A DNA stretch of 6,429 nt. Source: Ruminococcaceae bacterium UBA7067 (GTDB taxonomy: Bacteria; Bacillota; Clostridia; Oscillospirales; Acutalibacteraceae). The position numbers were made by a program, and so were the translations under genes. Shown in pieces: positions 5,696-6,429 of the stretch (its first letter is position 1; the number at the start of each line of letters is the position of its first letter). The stretch is taken from NCBI GenBank assembly GCA_002493755.1, contig DKZT01000054.1:1-6429 (forward strand). The letters are read 5' to 3'. The notes under the pieces were generated by a model. That model had not been told where the DNA came from. It searched no databases and worked only from the letters and a program-made list of their open reading frames with translations.

Positions 5696-6087
5696 CAATG
5701 ACACCCTTTATTTCCACAGCTATGGCTGCCACAATTATGACCTTCTTCATGGTTATGGTGATTGCACATTACATTTGGATTATAATTAAGTTTTCCATCC
5801 AAAAAAGACTTCACCGCATCATCGGCACTGCCGGTGATGCCTCCGTACAATTTGATTCCGGCATTTTTAAGAGCGGTCTGAGCACCGCCTCCGATGCCTC
5901 CGCAAATCAATACATCAATTCCGTTGTTAAATAGAAATTCTGCCAATGCGCCGTGGCCGAAGCCTTCAGAGTCAACAACCCGAGAAGATAAAATCTCACC
6001 GTCTTCAATATCATAGACTTTGAATTTCTTCGTGTGACCAAAGTGCTGAAAAATTTCGCCGTTTTCATATGTTACTGCAATCCTCAT
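5695..6087 (-). CDS. NifX/NifB-like dinitrogenase Fe-Mo cofactor family protein with His/Cys-rich tail
   Basis: A 130-residue protein of the Nitro_FeMo-Co family (NifX, NifY and the C-terminal part of NifB), small ribonuclease-H-like proteins that bind or carry iron-sulfur or molybdenum cofactors. Family marks are the start MRIAVTYENGEIFQHFGHTK, FKVYDIEDGEI, the glycine-rich LICGGIGGGAQ (60-70) and LYGGITGSADDAV. Many anaerobes without nitrogenase have such proteins, and no other nif gene is visible, so nitrogen fixation should not be inferred. The last 23 residues (108-130) are a hydrophilic tail with 4 Cys and 6 His, probably a metal-binding arm. The ATG at 6087 has AGGAG about 8 bases upstream. 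It is the first gene of the cluster, behind the promoter at 6187-6215, and its TGA overlaps the ATG of the Crp/Fnr gene. A role in metal or cofactor handling linked to redox sensing is inference. Confidence 0.88.
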   Translation of the reverse strand: MRIAVTYENGEIFQHFGHTKKFKVYDIEDGEILSSRVVDSEGFGHGALAEFLFNNGIDVLICGGIGGGAQTALKNAGIKLYGGITGSADDAVKSFLDGKLNYNPNVMCNHHNHEEGHNCGSHSCGNKGCH

Positions 6088-6186
6088 CGTATGTTCTCCT
6101 CACATTATGAATTAGTTTTGAGTTATTAATAAAAAGCATAAACCTTACAACTCCAAACTAAATCAAAGTATTTAACCTCTGTTTTT

Positions 6187-6215
6187 AATTTACCATATCT
6201 TAAGTCTGTTGTAAA
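6187..6215 (-). promoter_or_regulatory. Sigma-A-type promoter of the redox cluster (extended -10)
   Basis: On the minus strand, TTTACA (6210-6215) is followed after exactly 17 bases by TAAATT (6187-6192), with TGG directly before it, giving an extended -10 element. The predicted start of transcription is near 6180, leaving a leader of about 93 bases before the NifX-like gene. The -35 box lies inside the inverted repeat at 6206-6223. Confidence 0.6.
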
Positions 6216-6223
6216 TATAACAG
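6206..6223. promoter_or_regulatory. 18-bp inverted repeat over the -35 box, candidate Crp/Fnr-type operator
   Basis: CTGTTGTAAATATAACAG has perfectly paired CTGTT/AACAG arms and further TA/TA symmetry inside, with one mismatched pair flanking. Read as TGTTG-N6-TAACA it has the 5-6-5 geometry of Crp/Fnr-family sites. It covers the -35 hexamer of the cluster promoter, with its centre about 34 bases before the predicted start. That position would favour repression, or activation overlapping polymerase, over distant activation. The Crp/Fnr protein of this cluster is the natural candidate ligand; binding is inferred. Confidence 0.5.
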
Positions 6224-6305
6224 CACATTTTTCACTGCAACGCTTTATCTTGTTTTTATCTCTGCAAATTTCTCGCAATTTCTTTGCTTTTTTCCTTTCA
6301 ACCTC

Positions 6306-6334
6306 TTGACCTGCCGTAAAATTAATAGTATAAT
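6306..6334 (+). promoter_or_regulatory. Strong sigma-A-type promoter for the tRNA gene
   Basis: TTGACC (6306-6311) and a perfect TATAAT (6329-6334) are separated by exactly 17 bases. Transcription should start near 6341, about 58 bases before the mature tRNA 5' end. Strong consensus promoters are usual for tRNA operons. Bases 6355-6373 of the leader hold overlapping small palindromes (GAAATATGATATTTC and ATATGA-TATT-TCATAT). Confidence 0.8.
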
Positions 6335-6398
6335 AATGGACAGACGTGTTAAAGGAAATATGATATTTCATATACTTTTACACCAAAATACAATCCTC

Positions 6399-6429
6399 GC
6401 TGGTATAGCTCAGTAGGCAGAGCGCATCC
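6399..6429 (+). tRNA. tRNA, 5' part only, probably tRNA-Thr
   Basis: The sequence from 6399 gives a 7-base acceptor strand GCTGGTA, then TA at positions 8-9, a D arm GCTC-AGTAGGCA-GAGC, base 26 G, and the 5' side of the anticodon stem CATCC, where the window ends. The match to the start of bacterial tRNA-Thr, such as the E. coli GGT isoacceptor from memory, is close. The anticodon itself is outside the window, so the amino acid is an inference. The gene is on the plus strand, divergent from the redox cluster. Confidence 0.85.

Noticed and set aside
5696..5704. GTG start for the Crp/Fnr gene
   Set aside because: The GTG overlaps the AAAGGG ribosome site; the ATG at 5695 has ideal spacing and the usual TGATG coupling.
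5695..6087. Evidence for nitrogen fixation
   Set aside because: NifX-like family proteins are common in anaerobes lacking nitrogenase, and no other nif gene is present here.
6123..6132. Palindrome TTATTAATAA upstream of the NifX-like gene
   Set aside because: It is a short, purely AT palindrome in AT-rich leader DNA, easily expected by chance.
6126..6371. An 81-residue minus-strand open frame upstream of the NifX-like gene
   Set aside because: It lies across the divergent promoters, the inverted repeat and the tRNA leader, has Lys- and Tyr-rich sequence typical of AT-rich noise, and has no recognisable domain.

Overview
The window looks like part of the chromosome of an anaerobic, moderately low-GC Clostridia-type Firmicute, probably a gut or similar anaerobe. 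The evidence is the strong GGAGG-type ribosome sites, the TnpV and integrase remnants typical of clostridial mobile elements, a rubrerythrin, a CAPC thioredoxin, and a NifX-like protein beside a Crp/Fnr regulator. Nearly all real genes are on the minus strand.

Left edge to about 1480: decayed mobile DNA. It starts with a cluster of perfect hairpins and a plus-strand terminator (1-146). Next come helically spaced short direct repeats just beyond an integrase 3' end (181-234). A tyrosine recombinase lacking its N-terminus follows, butted in a different frame against a fragment of an unrecognised Cys-rich protein. That in turn abuts the C-terminal half of a TnpV protein on the opposite strand. 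A strong bidirectional terminator (1501-1542) separates this debris from the cluster to its right.

1579-6087: a minus-strand redox/sulfur cluster, read from right to left. It contains a NifX-like small metal-cofactor protein with a His/Cys-rich tail; a Crp/Fnr regulator overlapping it by TGATG; then, after an 82-base gap with its own possible promoter, thioredoxin, a single-domain rhodanese (ATGA overlap), a CoA-disulfide reductase/rhodanese fusion, and a rhodanese lipoprotein. The cluster ends in a damaged part: a hypothetical ORF of uncertain start that reads into the first 12 codons of a rubredoxin-type protein, joined out of frame to the C-terminal half of a rubrerythrin. The join lies on a 10-base sequence that fits both parents, so it looks like a microhomology deletion. 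The tight spacing suggests joint work on thiol/persulfide and redox homeostasis: thioredoxin and the CoADR flavoenzyme supply reduction, three rhodanese domains (one at the membrane surface) carry sulfane sulfur, and the Crp/Fnr protein probably regulates. That joint function is inference.

6088-6398 is a 311-base gene-free divergent region. It holds a minus-strand extended -10 promoter for the cluster, an 18-base inverted repeat over its -35 box with Crp/Fnr-like geometry, and a near-consensus plus-strand promoter firing into a tRNA gene, probably tRNA-Thr, cut by the right edge. Between the two promoters I see only T-rich sequence.
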